Assembly (NCBI RefSeq): GCF_000621865.1
Contig: NZ_JHXE01000015.1
Location: forward strand, 62,001-126,000
DNA: 64,000 nt
Direction of reading: 5' to 3'
From: Pseudobutyrivibrio sp. MD2005
Lineage (GTDB): Bacteria; Bacillota; Clostridia; Lachnospirales; Lachnospiraceae
Shown here piece by piece: positions 47,638 through 56,625 of this stretch (the first letter of the stretch is position 1; every line of letters starts with the position of its first letter). Under the pieces are notes generated by a model that saw only the letters and a list, made by a program, of their open reading frames with translations, was not told the DNA's origin and did no database searches. Both the position numbers and the translations under genes were made by a program.

Positions 47638-50207
47638 TGAATATGTCATGGGGAATACTGGCACACGTAGATGCCGGTAAGACTACATTATCAGAAGCAA
47701 TTTTATATAACGCTGGAGTTTTGGCGGACCTTGGTCGAGTAGACAAGGGGTCCGCCTTTTTGGATACAGATTCACAGGAAAAGGATAGAGGAATTACTAT
47801 CTTTTCAAAGCCTGCAGTATTTGATTACGAAGGGCAGAAACTTACACTTTTAGATACTCCTGGACATGTAGATTTTGCAATGGAAACAGAGCGCGCAATA
47901 TGGGCTCTAGATTTTGCAATCCTTTTAATCAGTGGAACAGATGGAGTGCAGGCTCATACAAAGACCTTATTCTCCCTTTTGAAAAAGAATAAGGTGCCAA
48001 CAATCATATTTGTAAACAAGGCGGATATGGAGGGCTTTTCTCAGGACGGAATTATTAGCAATCTTAAGGAAAAGCTTTCTACATCATGTCACTCACATTC
48101 CAATTATGAAGACATTGCAATGGAAAATGAAGATGCAATGGAGGAGTATTTGGAGACAGATACTCTCACAGAGTATCGTATATACGATATGGTTACAGCA
48201 GGGGAATTATATCCTGTGTTCATAGGCTCAGCATTAAAGAATGATGGTGTGGATAATCTGCTTACATTTATTAAGGGTATCAGCGAATATCACGCTAATA
48301 AGACGGCATCATTAGAAGGACTGGAATTTGGTGCAAAGATATACAAGATAGAAAGCCTTGGCAAAGATACCCGCCTTACATTTGCCAAGATTTCTTCAGG
48401 AAGTATTAAGGTAAAAGACACTCTTTCTAATGGAGAAAAGATAGATCAAATCAGAATATATTCTGGTGCAAAATATACTCAGGTAGATGAAGCAAAGGCT
48501 GGAGATGTGGTGGCATTCGTAGGCCCCAAAACAACTTTTGCAGGTCAGGGATTAGGTTGCGTAGATAATCGCCCAGAGCTTAGCATCACACCAGTATTAA
48601 AATACAAGCTAGAAATTCTTGATGAAACAGTACCAAGACTTGCATATCCTAAACTGCTTGCCTTAAATGAGGAAGATTCATCATTAAATGTAACATGGAA
48701 TGAATCGCTTGAAGAAATAACTTTCAATCTTATGGGAGAGGTACAGACGGAAATTCTCCTCAATAGAATTGAAAATGAACTTGGCATAAAAGCTGAATTT
48801 AAAGAAGCCGGTGTACTTTACAAGGAGACTATAAATGAAGCTGTAGAGGGAGTAGGCCACTTTGAGCCTCTCAGACATTATGCTGAAGCACACATACTGA
48901 TGGAGCCGCTTGATACAGGAAGTGGAATAGAAGTGCAGCAGAAAGTGTCCACAGATGAACTAGCACTAAATTGGCAGCGACTTATAACTACACATATTTT
49001 AGAGAAGGAACACATAGGCACTGCAATAGGAGCGCCTATAACAGATATTAGATTTACTATTGTAGGAGGAAGAGCCCATGTAAAACATACTGAAGGTGGC
49101 GATTTTAGAGAAGCCACCTATAGGGCTATACGTCAGGGCTTAATGGAGGCAGGCACTACAATTCTTGAACCATACTATGACTATGAAATTACTGTACCTT
49201 CAGAGCAAATCGGAAGAGTAATGACAGACATTGAAAATATGGGAGGTAGTTTTGAAGCGCCAATGGATTCAAATGGAGAATCCATAATCACTGGCACAGC
49301 GCCAGCAGCCCAGATAAGAAACTACCAGGCATCTATCGTAACCTTTACAAAAGGGATGGGACATATATCATTGAGCAACGCTCACTACGATAAATGCAAG
49401 AATCCAGAAGCTGTAATAGCTGAGTATGAATACAATCCGGAGGCAGACATAGACAACTCGCCAGATTCAGTATTCTGTTCACATGGAGCAGGAGTCATTG
49501 TCCCATGGTATGAAGTGAAAGAAAAATGTCATGTGCCCTGCATTGAAAGTCGTATAAGCGATAATGAGATTGATGACACACCAATTAATTCCAAGCGAAT
49601 GAACCACGGTGTAGATGAATGGCTCGACCCAGATGAAATTGACAATATCCTTAGACAAGCCACACACAGTAATCATGGAAAGAATCCTAAAAAAGGATGG
49701 CACTATGGTGAATCATCCAGACCTAGAAGAGTCGATTCGGACTATGTGTATCAGGCTCCAAAAGAAATAAAAGCTAAACAGAAATATCTTCTTGTAGATG
49801 GCTACAACTTGATCTACGCATGGCCAGAATTAAAAGAAGTTTTAGACGTAAATTTAGATGGAGCACGAGGCAAGCTTCTCGACATCCTCAGCAATTACAA
49901 AGCCATGACAGACTACGAAGTAATAGCCGTATTCGATGCCTACAGAGTGAAAAATTCCGAACAAAGAGCTTCTGACTATCTAAATATTCATCAGGTATTT
50001 ACTGCCGAAGCTCAAACAGCCGACGCATATATTGAGCGCTTTACTCACGAACACGGCAAAAAATATGACATCACCGTAGTCACCTCCGACTACCTTGAAC
50101 AAATAATCATACGCGGTGCAGGCGCTAAGCTCATATCATCTCGTGAATTTATCCAGGAAGTGGCCCGCAGGGCCGAATCCCTCCGCGAGGAATACGGAAT
50201 ACAATAG
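47637..50207 (+). CDS. EF-G/TetM-like translational GTPase fused to a YacP-like NYN RNase domain
   Basis: An 856-aa protein. Residues 1 to about 640 resemble ribosomal-protection GTPases: the P-loop HVDAGKTTLSEAI near residue 9, RGITIFSK, DTPGHVDF, NKAD, then EF-G domains II-V (VGGRAHVKHTEGGDF, EPYYDYEITVPSEQIGRVM). After a linker of about 80 residues, the last about 155 form a NYN/YacP domain: YLLVDGYNLIYAWPEL, VIAVFDAYRVK, the acidic ADAYIERF and VVTSDYLEQ. The residues fit a PIN-like metal nuclease. This is a housekeeping-like relative of TetM, not evidence of tetracycline resistance. It is coupled to the YitT gene, and element E starts 3 bp after its stop. Confidence 0.9.
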   Translation: MNMSWGILAHVDAGKTTLSEAILYNAGVLADLGRVDKGSAFLDTDSQEKDRGITIFSKPAVFDYEGQKLTLLDTPGHVDFAMETERAIWALDFAILLISGTDGVQAHTKTLFSLLKKNKVPTIIFVNKADMEGFSQDGIISNLKEKLSTSCHSHSNYEDIAMENEDAMEEYLETDTLTEYRIYDMVTAGELYPVFIGSALKNDGVDNLLTFIKGISEYHANKTASLEGLEFGAKIYKIESLGKDTRLTFAKISSGSIKVKDTLSNGEKIDQIRIYSGAKYTQVDEAKAGDVVAFVGPKTTFAGQGLGCVDNRPELSITPVLKYKLEILDETVPRLAYPKLLALNEEDSSLNVTWNESLEEITFNLMGEVQTEILLNRIENELGIKAEFKEAGVLYKETINEAVEGVGHFEPLRHYAEAHILMEPLDTGSGIEVQQKVSTDELALNWQRLITTHILEKEHIGTAIGAPITDIRFTIVGGRAHVKHTEGGDFREATYRAIRQGLMEAGTTILEPYYDYEITVPSEQIGRVMTDIENMGGSFEAPMDSNGESIITGTAPAAQIRNYQASIVTFTKGMGHISLSNAHYDKCKNPEAVIAEYEYNPEADIDNSPDSVFCSHGAGVIVPWYEVKEKCHVPCIESRISDNEIDDTPINSKRMNHGVDEWLDPDEIDNILRQATHSNHGKNPKKGWHYGESSRPRRVDSDYVYQAPKEIKAKQKYLLVDGYNLIYAWPELKEVLDVNLDGARGKLLDILSNYKAMTDYEVIAVFDAYRVKNSEQRASDYLNIHQVFTAEAQTADAYIERFTHEHGKKYDITVVTSDYLEQIIIRGAGAKLISSREFIQEVARRAESLREEYGIQ

Positions 50208-50210
50208 GCG

Positions 50211-50808
50211 CTGCTCGTGTATGGCTCCTGCTGTAGGCACAGCTCCTCACCCGCCCTGGCTCCTGTGGGTGATTTCGCGAAGCATTTAGATTATCTTGGT
50301 GCCAAAATGGAGCATAAAGTGTGTGTCCTTTAATTGGTTTTGCAGTTCTGCCGTCATTGTATGTACTGACGCAGACACATGTAGATTTACAAATATAGTC
50401 ACCAAACAATGCTTAGGATAATTGCGCTCATACTCCGTTCACTAAGAAAAATTACGAAGCAGATTTTGAATATATATCTATCGTGCTCCATGCGACGTCC
50501 TGTCGCTTACGCACTTACGCCGCCGTCCATGGCGGCGTATAGCTATATATTTCAAAATCTGCTTCTATTTTTCTAAGTTCACTACAAATGTCACGCAATT
50601 ATTCCTAAGATTGTATTGGTGACTGTTATATTACGTGTGGTGTGTCTGCGTGGTACATACTATGACGGCAGAATTGCAAAGAATTTAAAGAACACACACC
50701 ATAAAAATGCGACATTGGCACCTAGATAATCTTATGCTGAAGGCGATGCCCACAGGAGCCAGGGCGGGTGAGGAGCTGTGCCTACAGCAGTACTAGTACA
50801 CTGAGCAG
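50211..50808 (-). repeat. Giant palindromic element, copy E (598 bp)
   Basis: A long perfect block at the base (CTGCTGTAGGCACAGCTCC and beyond, 42 bp with its partner) is followed by imperfect pairing through AGATTATCT-GGTGCC to the tip. The tip holds GCGAC-GTCCT-GTCGC (50492-50506) and CGCCGCC-GTCCAT-GGCGGCG (50518-50537). Arm-specific internal-loop strings match copies B and D on the opposite strand, so E is inverted to them. It begins 3 bp after the GTPase stop codon with no other terminator in sight. Confidence 0.92.
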
Positions 50809-50943
50809 GGCTGGGAGAAAGAAAAAAGCCTCGCGGGGATAGGTTTTAACAATATATCCATAATTATTATTTATAATGCCTATATATGGTTTTATGGGAG
50901 ATAATTGATTCTAAAAATCTTAATGTTTTCGGGAGACAATCTA
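50809..50943 (+). promoter_or_regulatory. Leader region of the c-di-GMP gene
   Basis: This 135-bp A+T-rich stretch holds a TATAAT at 50872-50877 as the likely -10 box, but no convincing -35. A GGGAG ribosome-binding site precedes the ATG at 50944. No c-di-GMP riboswitch was recognised. Confidence 0.4.
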
Positions 50944-53103
50944 ATGGATAGATATCAGTTTGGGGAAGAGGAAAGAGCTATACTTGAAAAATTAAACATA
51001 CCTATGGCGATTTATCAGTTTATTGATAAGAGGGTGGTTACCCTGCTGGTTACTGATGGTATGTGTAATATTATGGGTATGAATCGCGAGGCAGTTATAA
51101 CGCTTCTAGATAATGATATGTATCGTGATACTCATCCGGATGATAAAGCTAGAGTGGCAGATGCTGCATATAAGTTTGCGTTTGGCGGGGATAGTTTTGA
51201 CTGTGTTTATAGGACATTGGCGCATGCTCTTGGAGAGTATGTAATTCTGCATTCTCATGGCGAGCACTTCTTCACATCTGATGGAACGATGCTTTCAAGC
51301 ACTGTTTATATGCTTGAGGGTATGGGCGAAGATGTAGAAAACTCTTTGACGGAAAAACTGGCATCTAACTTTAAGGGGATGATGACTAAAGAGAGCCTTA
51401 TAAGGGATAATTTCTATGATACTCTTACTGGCTTGCCTAATATGTCATATTTCCTTCAGCTTGCAGATGCAGGCAAGGCTGGGATAATTGAAAAAGGAAA
51501 GACACCTGGAATAATTTTCTTTGATTTGACAGGTATGAAGTTTTTCAATGAAAAATATGGATTACGTGAAGGTGATAATCTAATTGTGGCTTTTGCCATG
51601 ATCCTTAAAAAGTATTTTCCTAATGAAAATTGTGGACGTATGGGTTCAGACCATTTTGCGGTTTATTCCAGTATGGAAGGAATCGAAGATATTCTGAATA
51701 AAATCTTCGAGGATATGAAGTTCGCAAATGAGGGCAAGACATTGCCTGTTCATGTAGGAATTTATTCATTGGATTTTGAAGATGTGTCGGCAAGCACTGG
51801 TTGTGATAGGGCAAAGATCGTGAGCGATAGAGAAAAGGGCGCTTATGTATCTAAGTTTGCTTATTATGATGAGAGCATTCATACAACAGCATCTCACTAC
51901 GAATATGTAATTAATAATTTTGAAAAAGCTATGGAAGAGGGCTGGATACGTCCTTATTATCAGCAGATTATGCGCTCAGTCAATGGGCTTGTTTGCGATG
52001 AGGAAGCCCTTGCCAGATGGATTGATCCTGTAAAAGGTCTTATTCCACCTGATCATTTTATTTATGTGCTTGAAGATTCTAAGCTTATTCATAAGCTGGA
52101 TTTGTTTATATTAGATTGCGTTCTTAGAGATTTGGAGGAAGTGGCTGAAAAGAATTTCCCTATAGTACCAGTATCTATCAATCTTTCAAAATATGATTTT
52201 GAACTATGCGATATTGTTGAGGAGATAACGAAGAGAGTGAAGGCTTCAACTATATCTACAGAGATGATTACTATAGAAATCACTGAGAGTGTTTCCAGCC
52301 TGGATGGAGATTTCGTAGCCACTCAGATTAGAAGGTTCCATGATGCAGGATTTAAAGTCTGGATGGATGATTTTGGAAGTGGATATTCTTCATTAAATAT
52401 GCTTCAGAAATTCGATTTTGATCTGATCAAATTCGATATGAAGTTTATGCGAGAATTTAATATGTCAAAGCGCAACCATATTATTTTGCGAGAGCTTATT
52501 AATATGGCTACAAAGCTTGGCTTAGATACAGTTGTTGAAGGTGTTGAAACAATCGAGCAGGTTAAATTTTTGCGTGAGATTGGTTGTAGTAAAATGCAGG
52601 GATATTTCTTTGCAAAGCCTATTCCTTTAGGGGAGTGGTATGCGATTTATGGTGCTAAGGTAGGCAATAAGATAGAGAACTATGAAGAGAATGAATACTA
52701 TAGTGCTATTAGTAAGATAAATGTAGTAGAGCCACTTGTTAATAAAGATTACAATTGGCAATCAGATGAATTCTTTGGACAGATTCCAACTGGAATACTT
52801 GAAATCAGAGATGATGGAATTTACATCATGAGATACAATAGGACATTCGTTGATTATGTTCTAAAAGTGGGTTATGTAGATGAGAAAGATTTAGGTAATG
52901 AACTGATTAAACAGAAGAGAATGCCTGCTCAGACATTTATGGATAAGATAAATCTGTGCACCGAGGTTAATAAATGGGAATTAATTGAAAATATGACCGA
53001 AGGCGATCTTCGTTTGAACTTGTTTGTTAGAAAATTAGGAGAGAATCCTGTTACAGGATTTAAAGCTATCGAGGTGGTTATAAGCGCGGTGCATAAGGAA
53101 TGA
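50944..53103 (+). CDS. Cyclic di-GMP phosphodiesterase with degenerate GGDEF and EAL domain
   Basis: A 719-aa cytoplasmic protein: an N-terminal PAS-like region (about residues 5-140), a GGDEF domain (about 155-310), an EAL domain (about 320-575) and a C-terminal PAS-like region of about 110 residues. The GGDEF motif reads GSDHF, so cyclase activity is unlikely. The EAL domain keeps its catalytic set: EALARW, NLSKYDF, ITIEITES, DDFGSGYSS, and VVEGVET. It should therefore degrade c-di-GMP. The start at 50944 follows CGGGAGAC; an earlier in-frame TTG lacks a site. Receptors in this window may be the PilZ protein and the MshEN-like protein. Confidence 0.9.
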   Translation: MDRYQFGEEERAILEKLNIPMAIYQFIDKRVVTLLVTDGMCNIMGMNREAVITLLDNDMYRDTHPDDKARVADAAYKFAFGGDSFDCVYRTLAHALGEYVILHSHGEHFFTSDGTMLSSTVYMLEGMGEDVENSLTEKLASNFKGMMTKESLIRDNFYDTLTGLPNMSYFLQLADAGKAGIIEKGKTPGIIFFDLTGMKFFNEKYGLREGDNLIVAFAMILKKYFPNENCGRMGSDHFAVYSSMEGIEDILNKIFEDMKFANEGKTLPVHVGIYSLDFEDVSASTGCDRAKIVSDREKGAYVSKFAYYDESIHTTASHYEYVINNFEKAMEEGWIRPYYQQIMRSVNGLVCDEEALARWIDPVKGLIPPDHFIYVLEDSKLIHKLDLFILDCVLRDLEEVAEKNFPIVPVSINLSKYDFELCDIVEEITKRVKASTISTEMITIEITESVSSLDGDFVATQIRRFHDAGFKVWMDDFGSGYSSLNMLQKFDFDLIKFDMKFMREFNMSKRNHIILRELINMATKLGLDTVVEGVETIEQVKFLREIGCSKMQGYFFAKPIPLGEWYAIYGAKVGNKIENYEENEYYSAISKINVVEPLVNKDYNWQSDEFFGQIPTGILEIRDDGIYIMRYNRTFVDYVLKVGYVDEKDLGNELIKQKRMPAQTFMDKINLCTEVNKWELIENMTEGDLRLNLFVRKLGENPVTGFKAIEVVISAVHKE

Positions 53104-53151
53104 TGTGGTTTGACACAGTATATAAAATGTGGTATTTTCTTAAAGAAATTT

Positions 53152-53157
53152 TATAAT
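53152..53157 (+). promoter_or_regulatory. -10 box (TATAAT) before the cobalamin riboswitch
   Basis: A perfect TATAAT lies 12 bp before the aptamer. The upstream pair TTGACA (53110-53115) and TATTTT (53133-53138) with 17-bp spacing is an alternative promoter. Confidence 0.5.
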
Positions 53158-53168
53158 TCATAGGATTT

Positions 53169-53325
53169 AGGTGCCCTAGGTTATTGTTTTTATAATGCAT
53201 GGGTGAAAAGGGAATCTGGTGAGAATCCAGAACGAAGCCGTCACTGTGTTAGGGAGTGCATTTTTGTATCACTGAGTTAAATTGGGAAGAAAAGATGCAT
53301 GTTGATCGAAGTCAGGAGACCTGCC
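53169..53325 (+). ncRNA. Cobalamin riboswitch aptamer
   Basis: It contains the B12-box pattern: GGTGCC at the 5' side, then GGGTGAAAAGGGAATCTGGTGAGAATCCAGAACGAAGCCGTCACTGTG split over stems P3-P6, and the 3' part GATCGAAGTCAGGAGACCTGCC that pairs back. It stands before genes for cobalt/corrinoid handling and cobalamin synthesis, as expected. A terminator at 53419 forms the expression platform. A reading frame starting inside it at 53256 is not real. Confidence 0.93.
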
Positions 53326-53418
53326 TATTTCTTGTAATTTTGATTTGCGGAACTCGAATCATTATTATTATGAAGCAAAGGGAGCCTTATGACTCCTCAA
53401 GTTTTGTGATTGATTTTG

Positions 53419-53443
53419 AGACTGCTGTAATGGCAGTCTTTTT
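53419..53443 (+). terminator. Riboswitch-controlled terminator
   Basis: AGACTGC-tgtaatg-GCAGTCT followed by TTTTT, 41 bp before the first start codon. A GGAG/CTCC pair upstream (about 53381-53397) may form part of an antiterminator. Confidence 0.75.
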
Positions 53444-53483
53444 GTTTGACAAATCAAAAAATAAATCACATAGGAGGATTAGG

Positions 53484-55079
53484 ATGAAAAAGAAGTTAGT
53501 TAGCAAGCTGGCCCTTTTACTAGGATTCGCATTAGTATTTTCTGCATGTGGAAACAAGGCAGAAGATAATGCTGCTCCAGCAGAAGAGACAGTGGAGACA
53601 GTTGAGGAGGTAGATGATCAAGTGGCAGCAGATAATGTAGCAGCTTTGATTGATGCAATCTACGTACAGGAACGCACTGATAAGACTGATGAGCAGTGTG
53701 CTGAAGCAAAAGAAGCATGGGATGCTCTTACAGATGCACAGAAGGAATTAGTTGAAGGTGAGTATGCAGATCCAGATTATTTTGGACGTGATACAGGCGA
53801 TGCTACAAAGGATGATCCATTAAATCAGGATGATATTGGCGAGAATGAAATTCTTGTTGTAAGCTTTGGTACATCATTTAATGACAGTCGTGTAGCTGAT
53901 ATCGGCGGTGTTGAAAAGGCAATCGCTGCAGCATATCCAGACTGGTCAGTAAGACGTGCATTTACAGCACAGATTATTATCAATCATATTCAGGCTCGTG
54001 ATAACGAGAAGATTGATAATGTGGAGCAGGCTCTTGATAGAGCTGTTTCAAACGGGGTGAAAAATTTGGTAGTACAGCCAACACATTTAATGCATGGTGC
54101 AGAATATGATGAGTTGACTGCAACAGTTGAAAAATATGCAGATAAGTTTGATTCTGTAAAGATCGCTGAGCCATTATTAGGTGAGGTAGGAGCAGATGCT
54201 AGTGCAGTAAACAACGATAAAGAAACAGTTGCAAAGGCTATTACAGCAGAGGCAGTTTCTGAGACTGAGTATGACACATTAGAGGATGCAGAGGCTGATT
54301 CAACAGCATTTGTATTTATGGGTCATGGTACAAGCCATACTGCAAAGGTTACATACAGCCAGATGCAGACACAGATGGATAAGCTTGGCTACAAGAATGT
54401 ATTTATTGGTACAGTAGAAGGTGAGCCAGAGGAGACATCTGCAGAAAACATTATTGCTGCAGTAAAGGATGCTGGTTATAAGAAAGTAGTTCTTCGTCCA
54501 CTTATGGTTGTTGCTGGTGATCATGCTAACAACGATATGGCAGGTGATGATGAGGATTCTTGGAAGTCACTCTTTAAAGCAGATGGTTCTTTTGAATCTG
54601 TAGAGTGCCAGATTGCTGGTCTTGGAGAGATTGCTGATGTTCAGGCTATTTATGTAGCTCATACATCAGAGGCTACAGGTGTTGAGCCAAAAGAGGCAGC
54701 AAGCACAGATGACCTCAAGGATGGCACATATCTTGCAGATTTCACAACAGATAGCAGTATGTTTCATGTAAACGAAGCACTTGATGGCAAGGGCGAGCTT
54801 ACTGTAAAGAATGGCAAGATGACAATTCATGTATCACTTGTATCAAAGAAGATTGTAAACCTTTATCTAGGAACAGCAGCTGATGCTGAAAAGGATGAGG
54901 CTAATTGGTTAAAGCCTACAGAGGATGAGGTTACATATTCTGATGGAACAAAGGAAACTGTATATGGTTTTGATGTTCCTGTTGAAGCATTAGGTAAGGA
55001 CTTTGATTTAGCAATTCTTGGAGAAAAGGGTACATGGTACGATCACAAGGTATCAGTATCTAATCCAGAAGAGAAATAA
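53484..55079 (+). CDS. cbiK: Extracytoplasmic CbiK-like cobaltochelatase lipoprotein with C-terminal NEAT-like domain
   Basis: A 531-aa lipoprotein. The signal peptide ends in the lipobox LVFSAC near residue 22, followed by an acidic linker. A sirohydrochlorin cobaltochelatase (CbiK) domain spans about residues 105-395: ILVVSFGTSFNDSR, the metal-site His in QPTHLMHGAEY and FMGHGTSH, and PLMVVAGDHANNDMAGDD. The last about 120 residues (KDGTYLADFTTDSSMF onward) form a separate beta domain also recognisable in the next gene. The true start follows AGGAGGATTAGG. Chelatases are normally cytoplasmic; an exported form suggests metal or tetrapyrrole handling at the cell surface. It is riboswitch-controlled. 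Confidence 0.88.
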   Translation: MKKKLVSKLALLLGFALVFSACGNKAEDNAAPAEETVETVEEVDDQVAADNVAALIDAIYVQERTDKTDEQCAEAKEAWDALTDAQKELVEGEYADPDYFGRDTGDATKDDPLNQDDIGENEILVVSFGTSFNDSRVADIGGVEKAIAAAYPDWSVRRAFTAQIIINHIQARDNEKIDNVEQALDRAVSNGVKNLVVQPTHLMHGAEYDELTATVEKYADKFDSVKIAEPLLGEVGADASAVNNDKETVAKAITAEAVSETEYDTLEDAEADSTAFVFMGHGTSHTAKVTYSQMQTQMDKLGYKNVFIGTVEGEPEETSAENIIAAVKDAGYKKVVLRPLMVVAGDHANNDMAGDDEDSWKSLFKADGSFESVECQIAGLGEIADVQAIYVAHTSEATGVEPKEAASTDDLKDGTYLADFTTDSSMFHVNEALDGKGELTVKNGKMTIHVSLVSKKIVNLYLGTAADAEKDEANWLKPTEDEVTYSDGTKETVYGFDVPVEALGKDFDLAILGEKGTWYDHKVSVSNPEEK

Positions 55080-55088
55080 TAAAACAAA

Positions 55089-56621
55089 ATGAAAAAAATG
55101 TTATTTTTTGCTGCAGCGCTGGCTATTGTACTATCAGCCTGCAGCTTTTTTAATAAAGAAGATAGTACAGATAAAATTGAATATGGTACATACAGCTGTG
55201 ATGTGCTGTTGACTGGTGGAAGTGGTAAGGCTACAGTGGAATCACCGGCAGAAGTAGTAGTGGCTGAAGGAGGAATGACAGTTAGGCTGGTTTGGTCTAG
55301 CTCTAATTATGATTATATGCTTGTGGATGACACAAGATATGATAACGAGGCTGGGGTTGATGATAATTCCGTATTTACGATACCATTTTCCCAGTTTGAT
55401 ACTCCATGTGCTGTTATTGGCGATACAACAGCTATGAGTCAACCTCATGAAATAGAATACGAAATTACGGTATATTCGCCAGGAACCAGTGCTGAAGAAC
55501 AGGATGTAAAAGCTGATTCTACTTCTTCATCAACAGAAGGTGATACTAAAGTATCTCTTGGAAATTTGAAATTTGAGAGCAATTATCCGCTGGAATATGC
55601 AAAGGAATATTCTGTGGATTTTTATATAGATGACACCAATAATAAATATGCGTTTATCACAATAGGAAGCACAAGTGATAAACAGTATTTTTTACGTCCT
55701 GTTTCAGAAGGTGCAAAAAAGCCAGATGGGATTTCAGATAATATCGTTTACCTGGCAGATGTGGAGCACACATATCTTGTGTCAACATCTGTAATGGATA
55801 TGGTAAGCAAAATAGGGGCAATTGATAATATTACATTATCAGGAACAAAAGCTAAGGATTGGGATATTGCTGAGGCTAAAAAGCTGATGAAGGCAGGTAA
55901 GATTTCCTACGCCGGAAAGTATTCTGCTCCAGACTATGAATTACTTTTGGCATCAGGCTGCGACTTTGCAATTGAAAACACAATGATATATCACAATCCA
56001 GAGGTGAAGGAAAAGCTTGAAGAGGTAGGCATACCTGTGATGGTAGAGCGCTCAAGCTACGAGACAAATCCTCTTGGAAGATTAGAATGGATAAAGCTAT
56101 ATGGCATTCTTTACGGAAAAGAAAAAGAGGCCTGCAAGATTTTTGATAATCAGGTTGAAAGAGTAAGTTCAATAGGAAAGCTTGAAGGCACTGGAAAAAA
56201 AGTGGCATTTTTCTCCATTAACTCTAATGGTCAGATTGTAGTTAGAAAGCCAAATGACTATATTGCTTCAATGATAGGAATGGCAGGTGCAAGCTATGTG
56301 CCGGATGATATAGCACCTAGTGAAGAAAATGCTATTTCTACTATGAAGATTACTACAGAGGATTTTTATATCAGAGCAGTAGATGCGGATATATTGATAT
56401 ACAACAGTACTATAGAAGGTGAAATTGGCTCAGTGGAGGAGCTGATAAAAGAAGAATCAACCCTTGCAGATTTTAAGGCTGTGAGAGATAAAAAAGTATA
56501 TTGTTTGAGGGAAGGTTATTTCCAAAAGAGTACAAATGTGGCAGAATTTATAGAGGAGCTAAATCAAATATTAAATGGCTCTTTTGAAGAGGGAGATTGT
56601 TTCATAGAGCTTAGGGAGTGA
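55089..56621 (+). CDS. ABC transporter substrate-binding lipoprotein with N-terminal NEAT-like domain
   Basis: A 510-aa lipoprotein (lipobox AIVLSAC near residue 18). An N-terminal domain (about 30-140, starting IEYGTYSCDVLL) resembles the C-terminal domain of the CbiK-like protein before it. A Ser/Thr linker is followed by a helical-backbone type III solute-binding domain (about 160-510: VYLADVEHTYLVSTSVMDMVSKIG, AGKISYAGKYSAPDYELLLASGCD, GAEADILI-like VDADILIYNST). Such proteins deliver iron-siderophores, heme or corrinoids to FecCD-type permeases. The riboswitch context points to a corrinoid or cobalt ligand. It starts 9 bp behind cbiK. Confidence 0.85.
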   Translation: MKKMLFFAAALAIVLSACSFFNKEDSTDKIEYGTYSCDVLLTGGSGKATVESPAEVVVAEGGMTVRLVWSSSNYDYMLVDDTRYDNEAGVDDNSVFTIPFSQFDTPCAVIGDTTAMSQPHEIEYEITVYSPGTSAEEQDVKADSTSSSTEGDTKVSLGNLKFESNYPLEYAKEYSVDFYIDDTNNKYAFITIGSTSDKQYFLRPVSEGAKKPDGISDNIVYLADVEHTYLVSTSVMDMVSKIGAIDNITLSGTKAKDWDIAEAKKLMKAGKISYAGKYSAPDYELLLASGCDFAIENTMIYHNPEVKEKLEEVGIPVMVERSSYETNPLGRLEWIKLYGILYGKEKEACKIFDNQVERVSSIGKLEGTGKKVAFFSINSNGQIVVRKPNDYIASMIGMAGASYVPDDIAPSEENAISTMKITTEDFYIRAVDADILIYNSTIEGEIGSVEELIKEESTLADFKAVRDKKVYCLREGYFQKSTNVAEFIEELNQILNGSFEEGDCFIELRE

Positions 56622-56625
56622 AAAA

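Noticed and set aside
47637-50207. Tetracycline resistance gene (tetM/tetW type)
   Set aside because: Similarity is to the wider family; the NYN fusion and housekeeping context argue against a resistance gene.
8862-50808. CRISPR array
   Set aside because: Repeats are long, palindromic and widely spaced; there are no short repeats with unique spacers and no cas genes.
53256-53483. N-terminal extension of the CbiK-like gene
   Set aside because: It would run through the cobalamin riboswitch and its terminator. The ATG at 53484 has a strong site and a lipoprotein signal.
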